Of a stretch of DNA of 64,000 bases, positions 44,100 through 53,621 are shown piece after piece. The notes under the pieces are model-generated. The model was not told the DNA's origin. It saw only the letters and a program-made list of their open reading frames with translations, and did no database searches. The stretch is from Macrococcus hajekii. Lineage in GTDB: Bacteria; Bacillota; Bacilli; Staphylococcales; Staphylococcaceae. Every line of letters begins with the position of its first letter. Position 1 is the first letter of the stretch. Location: the NCBI RefSeq assembly GCF_004359505.1, contig NZ_SCWE01000003.1:153527-217526 (forward strand), written 5' to 3'. The position numbers were made by a program, and so were the translations under genes.

Positions 44100-44930
44100 A
44101 TGTTTAGAAAAACAGTATTATCATGGTCTTTAGGTTTGACTCTAGCAACGTCTATCGTCTTCGCAGATGATGTATCAGCTTTTATTACGAAGTATTATTA
44201 TGATGGTGAACAATTATCTAATCTGAAGGCAGCTGCAAGTCTGGCCGATGATTATCCGAACAGTGAGGTCTATATGAAATATACGGGCTATAATACAACT
44301 TCACCTTACAAGGCTGTCGGCTACATTCGCAATACTTATGGCTGGAATGGCGGTGAATCGATGGGAACAGGTACTGTCATCGATGATTATACAGTTCTGA
44401 CGAATGCCCATGTGATCGATAATAAAAACGGGTACGCCACTGCTGCCAGTCATCTCAGTTTTCTGATGAATCGTGATGGCACTTATATCCCTTATCGTTT
44501 TGCCATCAAAGGCGTCCGTAAAGTCCCTAATTCTGATCTTGCCCTTATCTATACCACTAAGAGACTGTCTGCCTATGTAAAACCTCTTACCTTTGCAACT
44601 GAGACACAGATTAACAGTCTGAAGACCGGACAACCGCTCTTCTCTGTCGGTTATCCTCGTTTTAATGGGCGATACGACAGACGCGTGTGGAACCGTATTC
44701 TCTTCCTCAGACAGAGCTCTAACCATAATGAACTCATGTTGAAGGATATGATACGTGCCGGCGCTTCAGGTTCTCCACTTGTTGACAGTCGCTATAGAAT
44801 ATACGGCGTCCGGACATATGGTGAACGGGTCGACGGCTTCGATGAAAATATTTATGCCAAGTATGAAATCGGTGGTGCATTTGCACTGAAAGGTAAGACC
44901 CGCGAATATATTATGCAATATAAACAATAG
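44100..44930 (+). CDS. Secreted V8-like (glutamyl endopeptidase family) serine protease
   Basis: The 276-residue protein starts with a signal-like hydrophobic segment (VLSWSLGLTLATSIVFA). The chymotrypsin-fold triad is His104 (VLTNAHVID), Asp146 (NSDLALI) and Ser224 (RAGASGSPLVD), the spacing seen in staphylococcal V8/Spl/exfoliative toxin proteases. I choose the ATG at 44100, after AGAGGGTG. The pre-catalytic region (~30-85) would be a short propeptide. Specificity for Glu cannot be confirmed from sequence. Monocistronic, with terminator. Confidence 0.88.
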   Translation: MFRKTVLSWSLGLTLATSIVFADDVSAFITKYYYDGEQLSNLKAAASLADDYPNSEVYMKYTGYNTTSPYKAVGYIRNTYGWNGGESMGTGTVIDDYTVLTNAHVIDNKNGYATAASHLSFLMNRDGTYIPYRFAIKGVRKVPNSDLALIYTTKRLSAYVKPLTFATETQINSLKTGQPLFSVGYPRFNGRYDRRVWNRILFLRQSSNHNELMLKDMIRAGASGSPLVDSRYRIYGVRTYGERVDGFDENIYAKYEIGGAFALKGKTREYIMQYKQ

Positions 44931-44935
44931 ACAAC

Positions 44936-44973
44936 AAGATCTCAAAGGTATGATACCAATGAGATCTTTTTTA
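44936..44973 (+). terminator. Terminator of the protease gene
   Basis: The stem AAGATCTCA/TGAGATCTT encloses a smaller GGTAT/ATACC hairpin and is followed by TTTTTAT. Confidence 0.85.
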
Positions 44974-45025
44974 TGGTGTCAGTAATCAGGATATAGTCCT
45001 GCAAACAGTTAAAAGGTTGGTTTTT

Positions 45026-45457
45026 ATGCAGGTAGATAAATTATTGTTCGATGGTTTTGATGTCATCGGTAGAACTATTTTAATTGGTATTATGAGGAAT
45101 CTCGCCCTTATTTTTATTTTAAGAGTCGGCGGCAAACGGACACTGACACAGCTTAATGCCTACGATATGATTGTAACTGCAGCACTCGGTTCTATACTAT
45201 CCGGTATTATGACGAGCAAGGATATCACTATTGCGCAAGGTGTGACCACCTTTCTGACGCTCGTTATCTTACAATACATTTTTACGAAGTTATCATTCAA
45301 CAGCAAGTTGTTCAGCTTACTGATTAAATCGAATGCAGGCACTTCAATTGAGAATGTGAATGCTGTGATTCTTGAATCTGACGGCACGCGGTCTGTTTTG
45401 ACAGGTGATAAAAAACTGGATGGATTCATCAGTACTTCGCAACTTAAAACATCATAA
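45026..45457 (+). CDS. DUF421 (YetF-like) membrane protein, short form
   Basis: 143 residues from the ATG at 45026. Three membrane segments (ILIGIMRNLALIFILRV, with GGKRTLTQLNAYDMIVTAALG) lead into the C-terminal DUF421 domain, which ends soon after NAVILESDGTRSVLTGDKKLD. Full-length YetF-type proteins run past 200 residues, so this is a short version or ends early. Function unknown; the B. subtilis relatives affect spore or membrane properties. Confidence 0.8.
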   Translation: MQVDKLLFDGFDVIGRTILIGIMRNLALIFILRVGGKRTLTQLNAYDMIVTAALGSILSGIMTSKDITIAQGVTTFLTLVILQYIFTKLSFNSKLFSLLIKSNAGTSIENVNAVILESDGTRSVLTGDKKLDGFISTSQLKTS

Positions 45458-45462
45458 CAATC

Positions 45463-45492
45463 AAGCATGAATTTAAAACTCGTGCTTTTTTA
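45463..45492 (+). terminator. Terminator between DUF421 and DUF805 genes
   Basis: AAGCATGA pairs with TCGTGCTT (one G-U), followed by six T on the plus strand. Confidence 0.7.
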
Positions 45493-45975
45493 TATGGGTT
45501 GTTCTCCCCATTTATTACGCCACTCCATAGAACCTCTCACAAGCTGCACGAACCCCCAAATCTGCAGGGAGAAATAAGCAAGCGTTGCCACGATAAATAC
45601 AGTTCCGGATAATTCATTACTGAACCACCCAATGATTAGGTGCGTAATGAGACGCCAGATAACAGGTGACAGAACGAATAATATGACCCACCAACCAGAA
45701 TGACCAACGTCATGGAAGCGGCGAACCATCACTGCCAGATGAGGAATCAAAACGACCAAGATCAAGATAAGACCGATGATGTAAAGTGCAGGTATGAGGT
45801 AAGGAAAGTTAATGGACTTCATCTGAAATAGTATTGTCATAATAAAATAGAGAACCATTAGTATTCCAAAATGAAGCAACTGCGGCACCCAGTACTCCTG
45901 ACGTGTTGCTCTTCCTTTAAAGTTAAGTCCTTGTTGCCAGAATCGTCGATAAGTTTCCAGAAAAGTATCGTACAT
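45490..45975 (-). CDS. DUF805 membrane protein, second copy
   Basis: 161 residues with the DUF805 opening YRRFWQQGLNFKGRATRQEYWVP and central MVRRFHDVGHSGWWVI, four to five membrane segments. It is a paralogue of the gene at 14941-15426, though its tail lacks the acidic end of that protein. Function unknown. GGAGAGATAC precedes the ATG. Confidence 0.85.
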   Translation of the reverse strand: MYDTFLETYRRFWQQGLNFKGRATRQEYWVPQLLHFGILMVLYFIMTILFQMKSINFPYLIPALYIIGLILILVVLIPHLAVMVRRFHDVGHSGWWVILFVLSPVIWRLITHLIIGWFSNELSGTVFIVATLAYFSLQIWGFVQLVRGSMEWRNKWGEQPI

Positions 45976-46096
45976 CAGTATCTCTCCTTTCCACTGTATT
46001 ATTACACAAATACCTCAATATTTCCTTAAATTTACTGGAAATTTAATTTTGATTATGATGTCCATGCTATGATAGATAAAAAAGGAGGCTGATTGT

Positions 46097-46984
46097 ATGA
46101 AATTAACACGCAGTATGATGTCGATGCGCGCACCTTATCACTGGTGGTCAACTATTTTGTGGGCACTAGGTATTTTCTTTGGTTCTTCTATTTTGACCTC
46201 TTTTATTGCTATACCTATTCTTGTCTTCGCTAGTTCTATTACAGATATCAATGAATTGATGCAAGGTGATTATCTCTTTTTCTTAAATATGGCCGTTTTT
46301 CCTGTTACATTGATGTTCTTACTTCTTTGTAATCGCTATGTTTATCAGCATCCTCAGCAGGCGCTTGGCTTCTACAAAAAAGACCTGGTCAAAAAATATG
46401 GACTTGGAGCATTGATCGGTATTGCTCTGATAGTCATTGTTTTTATTTTTAACTTAATCGCCGGTGCGATTACTACTACATTTAACCCTAATCACAGTGT
46501 CCTAATGATCATCTTCATGATACTCGCGTTCGGTGTCCAAGGTCTGACTGAAGAAGTACTGGCACGTGGCTTCATTATGAATAAGACAGCCAAACAGATA
46601 GGTGTGCCTGCTGCCATCATTATTAATTCACTTTTCTTCTCTGCGCTACATCTGCTGAATCCTGGTGTTGATGCAATTTCCACATTCAATTTATTCCTGG
46701 CAGGTGTGATGTTCTCACTTCTTTTCTACTGGAGTGACAATATCTGGCTGACAGGTGCTGCACATAGTCTATGGAATATTATGTTAGGCGTAATTTTAGG
46801 CAGCGAGGTAAGTGGTATGCGGCTTGATCACACCTTATTCATCACTCAATTCGATCAACAACATATCTTTCTGAATGGTGGACATTTCGGTTTTGAAGGT
46901 GGCATTTTCACGACAATCATCACATTACTCTTTTCAAGCCTGCTCATCTATTTGATTCAGAAACATCACAGAAATGATATATAA
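46097..46984 (+). CDS. CPBP-family intramembrane metalloprotease (CAAX/ABI type)
   Basis: The 295-residue protein has about eight membrane segments and the CPBP motifs: TEEVLARGFI with Glu152-Glu153, FSALHLLNPG with a His, and LTGAAHSLWNIM with His and Asn. Such enzymes cleave in the membrane; in Gram-positives they are linked to bacteriocin immunity or signalling. No bacteriocin gene lies beside it. AAGGAGGC precedes the ATG. Confidence 0.88.
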   Translation: MKLTRSMMSMRAPYHWWSTILWALGIFFGSSILTSFIAIPILVFASSITDINELMQGDYLFFLNMAVFPVTLMFLLLCNRYVYQHPQQALGFYKKDLVKKYGLGALIGIALIVIVFIFNLIAGAITTTFNPNHSVLMIIFMILAFGVQGLTEEVLARGFIMNKTAKQIGVPAAIIINSLFFSALHLLNPGVDAISTFNLFLAGVMFSLLFYWSDNIWLTGAAHSLWNIMLGVILGSEVSGMRLDHTLFITQFDQQHIFLNGGHFGFEGGIFTTIITLLFSSLLIYLIQKHHRNDI

Positions 46985-47007
46985 ATAGATTGCTTACCCT
47001 ATAGTAC

Positions 47008-47036
47008 AAAAAAAGCATCCTTACGATGATGCTTTT
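47008..47036 (-). terminator. Bidirectional terminator
   Basis: AAAAGCATC pairs with GATGCTTTT between converging genes; the T run is strongest on the minus strand. Confidence 0.78.
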
Positions 47037-47691
47037 ATATGAAGTAAAGCAGTGCAATAAAATGAAGCGATGCGCCTGCCAGTATAAAGAAATGCCAAAT
47101 CATATGGAAATAATGACGTGATTTCTGTGCATAAAACCATGTCCCAATTGAATAGGCAAGACCGCCAGCAACAATCAGTATGACGAATGTCATATTGACT
47201 TTTTCAATGAGACTCGGGAATAAAATAATGCCGAGCCATCCCATCGCCAGATATAATCCGAGGCTGACTTTTGGGTTCACGTTTTTGGCTACTGCCTTAT
47301 AGATAATACCGCCGATTGTCACGATCCACTGGATAATCATAATCGTCCAGCCTAGTTTTCCGCCAACAATACTGAGCGCAATGGGTGTATAGGTCCCGGC
47401 AATTGCAATATAAATCATGCTATGGTCAATAATACGCATAATATATTTATGGACGGAATGATTCGGCATCAAGTGGTAGATACAAGATGACAGGAACATC
47501 AGAAAGATACTGATGAGAAACACAGATATCCCTAATGTCAGTACTGCACCGCCCATTAAATATGTTTTCACTGCAAAATAAGGAAGTGAAAGCAGGATCA
47601 GAAGCGCTGGTACCCCGTGAGATACAGAGTTACCGATTTCCTCACCCATCTTAAGCGCACGAATATCTCTAAAATTATTTGCTGATGACAT
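47035..47691 (-). CDS. Hemolysin III / PAQR-family membrane protein (YqfA)
   Basis: 218 residues from the ATG at 47689-47691, seven membrane segments, with the PAQR motifs GNSVSHGVPALL, SSCIYHLMPNH, IIDHSMIYIAIAGTYTPIAL and HYFHMIWHFFILAGASLHF (His residues of the metal site). In bacteria the family is of uncertain role (membrane fluidity). AGAGGTGAAAAG precedes this start. The gene has its own terminator. Confidence 0.9.
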   Translation of the reverse strand: MSSANNFRDIRALKMGEEIGNSVSHGVPALLILLSLPYFAVKTYLMGGAVLTLGISVFLISIFLMFLSSCIYHLMPNHSVHKYIMRIIDHSMIYIAIAGTYTPIALSIVGGKLGWTIMIIQWIVTIGGIIYKAVAKNVNPKVSLGLYLAMGWLGIILFPSLIEKVNMTFVILIVAGGLAYSIGTWFYAQKSRHYFHMIWHFFILAGASLHFIALLYFI

Positions 47692-47750
47692 CTTTTCACC
47701 TCTATATGTTCTTTGCATTTATTTTAACACGATTTGCGAGGTGATGACGA

Positions 47751-48002
47751 TTATGACTCTTTAATAATAACTGTTTGAGCTTCATCATCAATGACAAAGT
47801 AGATAACATCACTTTCTGTCTCTTCATATTTAACATCGCCGTTACTTTCAGTGGCAGTGACTGATCCTATTTCTTCTATAGAAAGTGTCCCGTCCTCCAT
47901 CGATACCTCATCAGTTACAATGATGCTATCTTCAAGTTTCGCAATCTTATCATCTGGATAATGTGTCTCATTTTTTATTTTCCAGCCATCAAAATGTGCC
48001 AT
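47751..48002 (-). CDS. Small acidic protein of unknown function
   Basis: 83 residues from ATG 48000-48002 (AAAGGAGAGGATATA upstream). Begins MAHFDGWKIKNETHYPDD; very acidic, beta-rich, no membrane segment. A -10-like TATAGT lies upstream. I do not recognise the family. Confidence 0.6.
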   Translation of the reverse strand: MAHFDGWKIKNETHYPDDKIAKLEDSIIVTDEVSMEDGTLSIEEIGSVTATESNGDVKYEETESDVIYFVIDDEAQTVIIKES

Positions 48003-48050
48003 TATATCCTCTCCTTTTATCAAGTATTAGACTATACCCTTTCAGAGTAC

Positions 48051-48554
48051 TTATAATGATTGAATGAACTTCTCGATTTGTCGGGGTGATTTCAATATGA
48101 TGAGCTGTTGATCCGATGGAAGTTGATTCAATTTTTGCATGATGCCCGGCTTTTTATTTTGCGGGAAATTCCAGATCCACGACAAAAACTCAAGATCAAG
48201 CTTCTCGGTACATCCTTCTGCCATATCAGGTCTTACTACCCCTCTGTTATGCCAGTACCGTCTGATTGCCTGGTAAATACAGATTCTTTTACTAATATCC
48301 AGAAAGATAACTGTATCCGCTTCGTTAAGTCTTACATCCATTGTACCGGAATAATTCCCGTCTATAATCCACTCATCCCCCTGCATCAACTTCTGCTGAA
48401 TCGACTTCTGTTCCTCACGTGAACTAAGCTGCCAGTCACGCTTCCACATATGGGCGTCGAGATGATGGACTGGCAAGTTCAGTTGGATTCCTAATTTTCG
48501 TGCAAGCGTCGATTTACCTGAGCCACCTGAGCCGATAATCATGATTCGTTTCAT
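48051..48554 (-). CDS. P-loop adenylate-kinase-like protein (FlaR/topology modulation type)
   Basis: 167 residues from MKRIMIIGSGGSGKSTLARK, with Walker A GSGGSGKST near residue 8, the DGNYSGTMDVRLNEAD stretch and the LID-like RRYWHNRG segment. It is related to shikimate/adenylate kinase-like P-loop proteins annotated as DNA topology modulation factor; the substrate is unknown. The start overlaps the NUDIX gene's end by four bases, so the pair is coupled. Confidence 0.85.
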   Translation of the reverse strand: MKRIMIIGSGGSGKSTLARKLGIQLNLPVHHLDAHMWKRDWQLSSREEQKSIQQKLMQGDEWIIDGNYSGTMDVRLNEADTVIFLDISKRICIYQAIRRYWHNRGVVRPDMAEGCTEKLDLEFLSWIWNFPQNKKPGIMQKLNQLPSDQQLIILKSPRQIEKFIQSL

Positions 48555-49051
48555 CGCAGAATGTCCTGAATATTTAGCCATACTCTTTCTTTATTACCAT
48601 CGATAACTTCACCTGATTTAATGAATGCTTCAAGGTCTTCTACATCGATCCAGCGGTAGTCAATAGTCTCTGTCTCCTGCAGAACAACACTGTCTTTGCT
48701 TTGATTCGTTTCTGCGAGGTAACCGAAGTAATGTGTCTTATTCTGATCACTCGTCAGCTGATAGATAGGTATCAACTTATCCACCGCTATACCTGTCTCT
48801 TCTGCTAACTCACGGATAGCTCCGCTTTCAATGGATTCTCCCTTATAAACACTGCCACCTGCTGTTATTTCAAACAGACCCGGACCCCCACGTTTATTCC
48901 AGTCTCTCTGCATCGCAAGAAAAGAACCAACACTATGTCTCAGTACCACTTCAACAACAATGTGATAATGACCCTCAGGTATCTCCTCTCCACGTACGAG
49001 ATCAACTCCCAGTTTATTCAATTTTTGATCATAAGCATCCCAGATTTCCAT
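48551..49051 (-). CDS. NUDIX hydrolase
   Basis: 166 residues starting MEIWDAYDQKLNKLGVDL, with the NUDIX box GGSVYKGESIESGAIRELAE followed by ETGI (the REUxEExGU metal site). The N-terminal EIWDAYDQ start is that of the nucleotide or isopentenyl-diphosphate-isomerase-like NUDIX branch. The substrate is not readable from sequence. TTTAAGGAGGTTACT precedes this ATG, ruling out a longer start. Coupled to the P-loop kinase. Confidence 0.88.
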   Translation of the reverse strand: MEIWDAYDQKLNKLGVDLVRGEEIPEGHYHIVVEVVLRHSVGSFLAMQRDWNKRGGPGLFEITAGGSVYKGESIESGAIRELAEETGIAVDKLIPIYQLTSDQNKTHYFGYLAETNQSKDSVVLQETETIDYRWIDVEDLEAFIKSGEVIDGNKERVWLNIQDILR

Positions 49052-49143
49052 AGTAACCTCCTTAAATGTAGTCCTTCTATTATACAGAAAACTAAAGCTA
49101 CAAGTTAATCCCATCTATCATTGCTCTTTTTATAACTTCTATA

Positions 49144-49173
49144 TAAAAAAAAGAGCCGGATACACTGGCTCTC
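49144..49173 (-). terminator. Terminator of the isaB-like gene
   Basis: AGAGCC pairs with GGCTCT, followed by eight T on the minus strand. Confidence 0.78.
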
Positions 49174-49178
49174 GGTGT

Positions 49179-49682
49179 TTAGCTATAAATGGAAATCACA
49201 GTCAGATAGCCTTTACTGTCAAACGCTGCGAAATAACCACCGTTTTTCGTTTCGTATTTCAGGAAAGTTTCGCCTGCTTTATTAGTTGTCGTTCTAACAA
49301 GCTTGTTATCTTTATGGGCTTTAATAAAATCAGCTTTAGCAATGGTACCCTTTTTGACCGGGAATTCAATTGTGCTAACTTTACCACTATTATCTTTAAC
49401 AATAGTTGTATCGTAAACTTTAGATTTCTGACCCTCTTTACCTAATTTAGCATCAGCTGCAACTTGATAACCATTGAGCGTGAAATTCTCACTCTTCAGT
49501 GCTGTCACGAAATATTTATCCGTTACAAACTTACCGTCATATTGTGTATAGCCCTTATAGTTATAGTAAGGTTTCTGCGCCGTCTCTGTCTTCGCCTGAG
49601 CAGGTTGCTCAGCTACTACTGTACCCGTTACAATCGCTGAAGCCAGCATGCCAGCTCCTAGCATTTTAGTCCATTTATACAT
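49179..49682 (-). CDS. IsaB-like secreted antigen
   Basis: 167 residues from MYKWTKMLGAGMLASAIVTG (AAGGAGTGG before the ATG), a signal peptide ending near AEQPAQA-K. The mature part has PYYNYKGYTQYDGKFVTDK and FVTALKSENFTLNGYQVA, closely following the staphylococcal immunodominant surface antigen B. IsaB is an extracellular nucleic-acid-binding protein in S. aureus. Here the gene sits alone between the NUDIX gene and glmS, with a terminator at its end. Confidence 0.8.
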   Translation of the reverse strand: MYKWTKMLGAGMLASAIVTGTVVAEQPAQAKTETAQKPYYNYKGYTQYDGKFVTDKYFVTALKSENFTLNGYQVAADAKLGKEGQKSKVYDTTIVKDNSGKVSTIEFPVKKGTIAKADFIKAHKDNKLVRTTTNKAGETFLKYETKNGGYFAAFDSKGYLTVISIYS

Positions 49683-49777
49683 AATACCACTCCTTAATTT
49701 ATTGCTCATCAAAAGCTACATATATAGTATATACCTAATAGCCAATCATTACAAAAATTTACCTATTAAACATGACA

Positions 49778-49805
49778 AGACTCCTAATCACGTGATTAGG
49801 AGTCT
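49778..49805 (-). terminator. Terminator of glmS
   Basis: A perfect 14-base-pair inverted repeat AGACTCCTAATCAC/GTGATTAGGAGTCT just beyond the stop codon. Confidence 0.82.
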
Positions 49806-49810
49806 ATCCA

Positions 49811-51613
49811 TTATTCTACTGTAACTGATTTCGCTAAGTTACGTGGTTTATCGACATCGCAGCCTCTGTGAAGCGCTGCATAGTAAGCTAAGAGCTGTGT
49901 CACGACAACTGATACAAGAGGTGCCAGCATTTCATGTACGTGAGGAATCACATATGTGTCACCCTCTTGTTCTAAGCCTTCCATTGTAATGATACATGGA
50001 TGTGCACCACGTGCAACAACTTCTTTCACATTACCTCGGATTGATAAGTTAACCGCTTCTTGTGTTGCCAGTGCGATAACAGGTGTACCTTCTTCAATCA
50101 GTGCGATTGTCCCATGCTTCAGTTCGCCTCCAGCAAAACCTTCAGCCTGGATGTAAGAGATTTCTTTTAATTTTAACGCGCCTTCAACACCTACATAGTA
50201 GTCCATTGTACGACCGATGAAGAATGCATTGCGTGTTGTTGAAAGGAAATCACGTGCTATCTGTTCCATTGTGCTTGCGTCGTCAACAATCGCTGTAATA
50301 GCAGCTGTTACTTTTGCAAGTTCTGGTAATAAATCAACATCCACTTTAATACCTGCATCTTTAGCTACGACTTGTGACAGAATCGCTAAAACTGCAATCT
50401 GAGCTGTGTATGCTTTAGTTGATGCAACAGCAATCTCAGGACCTGCATGAAGAATAAGTGTATGATCCGCTTCACGTGATAATGTTGAACCTGGTACGTT
50501 TGTCACTGTTAAAGCTGTGTGACCTAATTTTTTGATTGCAACAAGGACTGCACGGCTATCAGCTGTTTCACCTGATTGTGAGATGAAGATGAATAATGGT
50601 TTCTTAGAAAGTAAAGGCATGTTGTACACGAATTCTGAAGCAACGTGTACTTCAGTTGGTACACCCGCCCATTTTTCTAAGTATTCTTTACCTACAAGAC
50701 CTGCATTATAAGAAGTCCCACATGCAACGATATACACACGGTCTGATTTACGTACAGCTTTAATGATATCTTTATCGATTTTCAGTTCGCCTTTGTCATC
50801 CTGATATTGCTGGATGATTTTACGCATAACACCTGGTTGCTCATGAATTTCTTTTAACATGTAGTGAGCATAAGTGCCTTTTTCGATATCAGAAGCATCG
50901 ATTTCAGCTTTATAAGGTTTACGTTTGATTTCTTTGCCGTCTAAGTTTTTGATTGTGACGCCGTCTTTTTTAACAAGGACGATCTCACCGTCAGTCAGTT
51001 CAACGTAAGTATCTGTTACTTGCAGCATAGCCATCGCGTCTGATGCGATAACATTGAAGCCTTCTCCAAGACCAACAAGTAATGGAGATTTGTTTTTCGC
51101 AACATAGATCACTTCTGGATTTTCTTTATCTAGTAAACCAAGCGCATATGAACCGTGAAGCAATTTAAGAACTTCAACAAATGCTTTCTCAGTCTCAAGA
51201 CCTTGTTTTGAGAAGTATTCAACAAGTTGAACAATAATCTCAGTATCAGTATCAGAAGTGAAAGTCACACCTGTTAAGTATTCTTTTTTAAGTTGTTCGT
51301 AGTTTTCGATTACACCGTTATGCACTAAAGTGAAACGTTCTGATTCTGATTGATGCGGGTGAGAGTTGTCGTGATTCGGCACACCGTGAGTCGCCCAGCG
51401 TGTATGACCAATCCCTGTTGACGTTTCAAATGAAGCATCCACGACTTTACGCAGTTCAGCAATACGGCCTTTTTCTTTGTAGACACGTACATCTTCGCCC
51501 TTACGTACAGCAATACCTGCTGAATCGTACCCACGGTATTCTAACTTCTCAAGCCCTTTTAATAAAATCTCTTTTGCATCCTGTGTTCCAATATAACCAA
51601 CGATACCACACAT
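49811..51613 (-). CDS. glmS: Glucosamine-fructose-6-phosphate aminotransferase (isomerizing)
   Basis: 600 residues: Cys2 is the N-terminal amidotransferase nucleophile (MCGIVGYIG), then [16 protein letters not shown] and [11 protein letters not shown]; the isomerase half has two SIS domains with [18 protein letters not shown] and [10 protein letters not shown], ending NLAKSVTVE. It makes glucosamine-6-phosphate from fructose-6-phosphate and glutamine, the first committed step to UDP-GlcNAc. Its leader carries the glmS ribozyme. With glmM, about 6 kb away, it feeds wall synthesis. Confidence 0.98.
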   Translation of the reverse strand: MCGIVGYIGTQDAKEILLKGLEKLEYRGYDSAGIAVRKGEDVRVYKEKGRIAELRKVVDASFETSTGIGHTRWATHGVPNHDNSHPHQSESERFTLVHNGVIENYEQLKKEYLTGVTFTSDTDTEIIVQLVEYFSKQGLETEKAFVEVLKLLHGSYALGLLDKENPEVIYVAKNKSPLLVGLGEGFNVIASDAMAMLQVTDTYVELTDGEIVLVKKDGVTIKNLDGKEIKRKPYKAEIDASDIEKGTYAHYMLKEIHEQPGVMRKIIQQYQDDKGELKIDKDIIKAVRKSDRVYIVACGTSYNAGLVGKEYLEKWAGVPTEVHVASEFVYNMPLLSKKPLFIFISQSGETADSRAVLVAIKKLGHTALTVTNVPGSTLSREADHTLILHAGPEIAVASTKAYTAQIAVLAILSQVVAKDAGIKVDVDLLPELAKVTAAITAIVDDASTMEQIARDFLSTTRNAFFIGRTMDYYVGVEGALKLKEISYIQAEGFAGGELKHGTIALIEEGTPVIALATQEAVNLSIRGNVKEVVARGAHPCIITMEGLEQEGDTYVIPHVHEMLAPLVSVVVTQLLAYYAALHRGCDVDKPRNLAKSVTVE

Positions 51614-51669
51614 AAATAATTCCTCCGATAATCTTATAAGTTTAGTTTAATACGATCTCGGTTTAAGTA

Positions 51670-51812
51670 TTTGCTTATGCTGAGTGTCTTTGTTCGACCA
51701 GTCACCTGGAAGTTTTAACAAACAGCTGTCGAACAGCAAGTCCGGAATGGCATCCGCCGAATTTTCGATAACCATTCTCCTCGTCAACAGTCGAAACTGT
51801 ACTGGCGCTGTA
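51670..51812 (-). ncRNA. glmS self-cleaving ribozyme/riboswitch
   Basis: On the minus strand the 5' UTR has AGCGCCAG (cleavage expected between A at 51809 and G at 51808), GTTGACGAGG, a GAATGGTTATCGAAAATTCG region and GGCGGATGCCATTCCGG, the conserved glmS ribozyme core. It cleaves when glucosamine-6-phosphate binds and so lowers glmS expression. The 3' limit is approximate. Confidence 0.93.
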
Positions 51813-51855
51813 GCCCTAAAAATTCCCTATCCTCCTAAAAAGTTAAACCTAACTC

Positions 51856-51884
51856 ATTATACAATTAATAAGTTGTAGATACAA
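51856..51884 (-). promoter_or_regulatory. Promoter of glmS
   Basis: TTGTAT and TATAAT are separated by 17 bases on the minus strand, about 45 bases upstream of the ribozyme cleavage site. Confidence 0.75.
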
Positions 51885-51903
51885 GTTTGAACTGTAACAT
51901 TTT

Positions 51904-51931
51904 ACTTTGTCATTAGACCGTGTGACAAAGT
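51904..51931 (+). promoter_or_regulatory. Inverted repeat resembling an MtlR operator
   Basis: ACTTTGTCA and TGACAAAGT flank ten bases upstream of mtlA. Bacillus MtlR boxes read TTGNCACA-N4-TGTGNCAA; here TTGTCATT-N6-TGTGACAA is close but with a longer gap. It lies between the divergent glmS and mtlA promoters. Confidence 0.6.
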
Positions 51932-52013
51932 TGAATTTACTAATGATAGAAAAAACGACGTACACGTCTTATTATGGAGATAACAAATCTAATATTAAAG
52001 GAGAAAAAATATT

Positions 52014-53546
52014 ATGGCAGAACAAAAAAGCGGTATCCAACGTCGCGTTCAGGCATTCGGTTCTTTTCTGAGTAGTATGGTAATGCCAAACATTCCTATC
52101 TTCATTGCATGGGGTTTTTTAACTGCCCTTTTCATTGAAAAAGGTTGGTTTCCTAATAAGGATCTTGCAACAATCGTTGATCCAACAATTCATTATCTTA
52201 TTCCTATTATGATCGCATTTATGGGTGGTAAACTCGTTCATGACGTTCGTGGGGGTGTGGTCGGTGCAGCAGCAACAATGGGTATTATTGCTGCGTTTGA
52301 TCAGCACATGTTACTCGGTGCAATGATTATTGGTCCATTAACCGCATGGCTAATGAAAAAATTTGATAATGCTGTTCAACCTAGAATTCGTACTGGCTTT
52401 GAGATGTTGGTCAACAACTTCTCAGCAGGATTCATGGCACTTGGTATGATGATTGTGTCATATTTCCTCTTATCACCCATCGTCGGTTGGATTATGTGGG
52501 CTCTCGGCAAAGCTGTTCAATTTTTAGTTGACTTGCATATCTTGCCTTTAACGTCATTATTAATAGAACCTGCAAAAGTTTTATTCTTAAATAATGCCAT
52601 TAATCACGGGGTATTAAATCCACTAGGTATTAATCAAGCAGCAGAAGCCGGACAATCTATTCTCTTTACATTAGAATCAAACCCTGGACCTGGTTTCGGT
52701 ATTTTACTTGCCTATATGTTCTTCGGTCGCGGCACTGCAAGAGCAACTGCACCTGGTGCTGCATTAATTCACTTTGTAGGTGGCATTCATGAAATCTATT
52801 TCCCTTATGTATTAATGAAACCTGCATTAATCATCGCAGCAATTGCTGGTGGTATGACAGGTGTAGGTTACTTCTCCTTAGTTGACTTCGGTTTAAAAGC
52901 AGCACCTGCACCTGGTTCTATTCTTGCTTACATTGCAATGACACCTAAAGGTGAATTTATTCACATGTTTATCGGCATCGCGTTAGCGACATTAGTTTCA
53001 TTTATTGTTGCTTCATTGATTCTCAAGTTCTCTAAAAATAAAGGTGAAGATGATATTGCAGCAGCAACTGCTGAAATGGAAGCTCGTAAAGGTAAAAAAT
53101 CATCAGTTTCTGATGCGTTGACTGGCGCTTCTGCTGGTGCTACAGCCGGAACTGCTTCAACTTCTGACCGTGTCAATGTCGTTGAAGTGGATAAAGATGA
53201 AACGACTGAACCTGATTTACTTGCTAAATATGATACTGAAAATGTTGATGCGCATGATTATTCTAACGTCAGCAAAGTCATCTTTGCTTGTGATGCTGGT
53301 ATGGGTTCTAGCGCAATGGGTGCTGGTATGTTACGTAACAAGTTCAAGAAAGCAGGTATCAATGCTGAGATTACAAACTCTGCAATCAACCAGTTACCTC
53401 AGGATGCACAGCTTGTTATTACACAGAAAGTACTGACAGACCGTGCGATCAAGCAAGTTCCTGATGCTATTCACATCTCAGTGGATAATTTCCTGAACTC
53501 TCCTCGTTATGATGAGCTGATTGCTAACTTAAAACAAAATCAGTAA
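52014..53546 (+). CDS. mtlA: PTS mannitol transporter, EIICB component
   Basis: 510 residues. The IIC membrane domain covers about 1-345, with GGIHEIYFPYVLMKPALIIA and NHGVLNPLG. A linker rich in Ala/Thr/Ser is followed by the IIB domain with VIFACDAGMGSSAMGAGMLR, phosphorylated at Cys426. The protein imports and phosphorylates mannitol to mannitol-1-phosphate. The IIA is the separate mtlF. AAAGGAG precedes the ATG. First gene of the mtl operon. Confidence 0.97.
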   Translation: MAEQKSGIQRRVQAFGSFLSSMVMPNIPIFIAWGFLTALFIEKGWFPNKDLATIVDPTIHYLIPIMIAFMGGKLVHDVRGGVVGAAATMGIIAAFDQHMLLGAMIIGPLTAWLMKKFDNAVQPRIRTGFEMLVNNFSAGFMALGMMIVSYFLLSPIVGWIMWALGKAVQFLVDLHILPLTSLLIEPAKVLFLNNAINHGVLNPLGINQAAEAGQSILFTLESNPGPGFGILLAYMFFGRGTARATAPGAALIHFVGGIHEIYFPYVLMKPALIIAAIAGGMTGVGYFSLVDFGLKAAPAPGSILAYIAMTPKGEFIHMFIGIALATLVSFIVASLILKFSKNKGEDDIAAATAEMEARKGKKSSVSDALTGASAGATAGTASTSDRVNVVEVDKDETTEPDLLAKYDTENVDAHDYSNVSKVIFACDAGMGSSAMGAGMLRNKFKKAGINAEITNSAINQLPQDAQLVITQKVLTDRAIKQVPDAIHISVDNFLNSPRYDELIANLKQNQ

Positions 53547-53621
53547 TTAGACATTTGAATTTATCAGCTTTAGAATAAAGATATGTAATTGAATAATCTT
53601 CTATAGGAAGGGAGTGTGGAT

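Noticed and set aside
51684..51878. Plus-strand frame over the glmS leader
   Set aside because: It is antisense to the conserved ribozyme core and glmS promoter.
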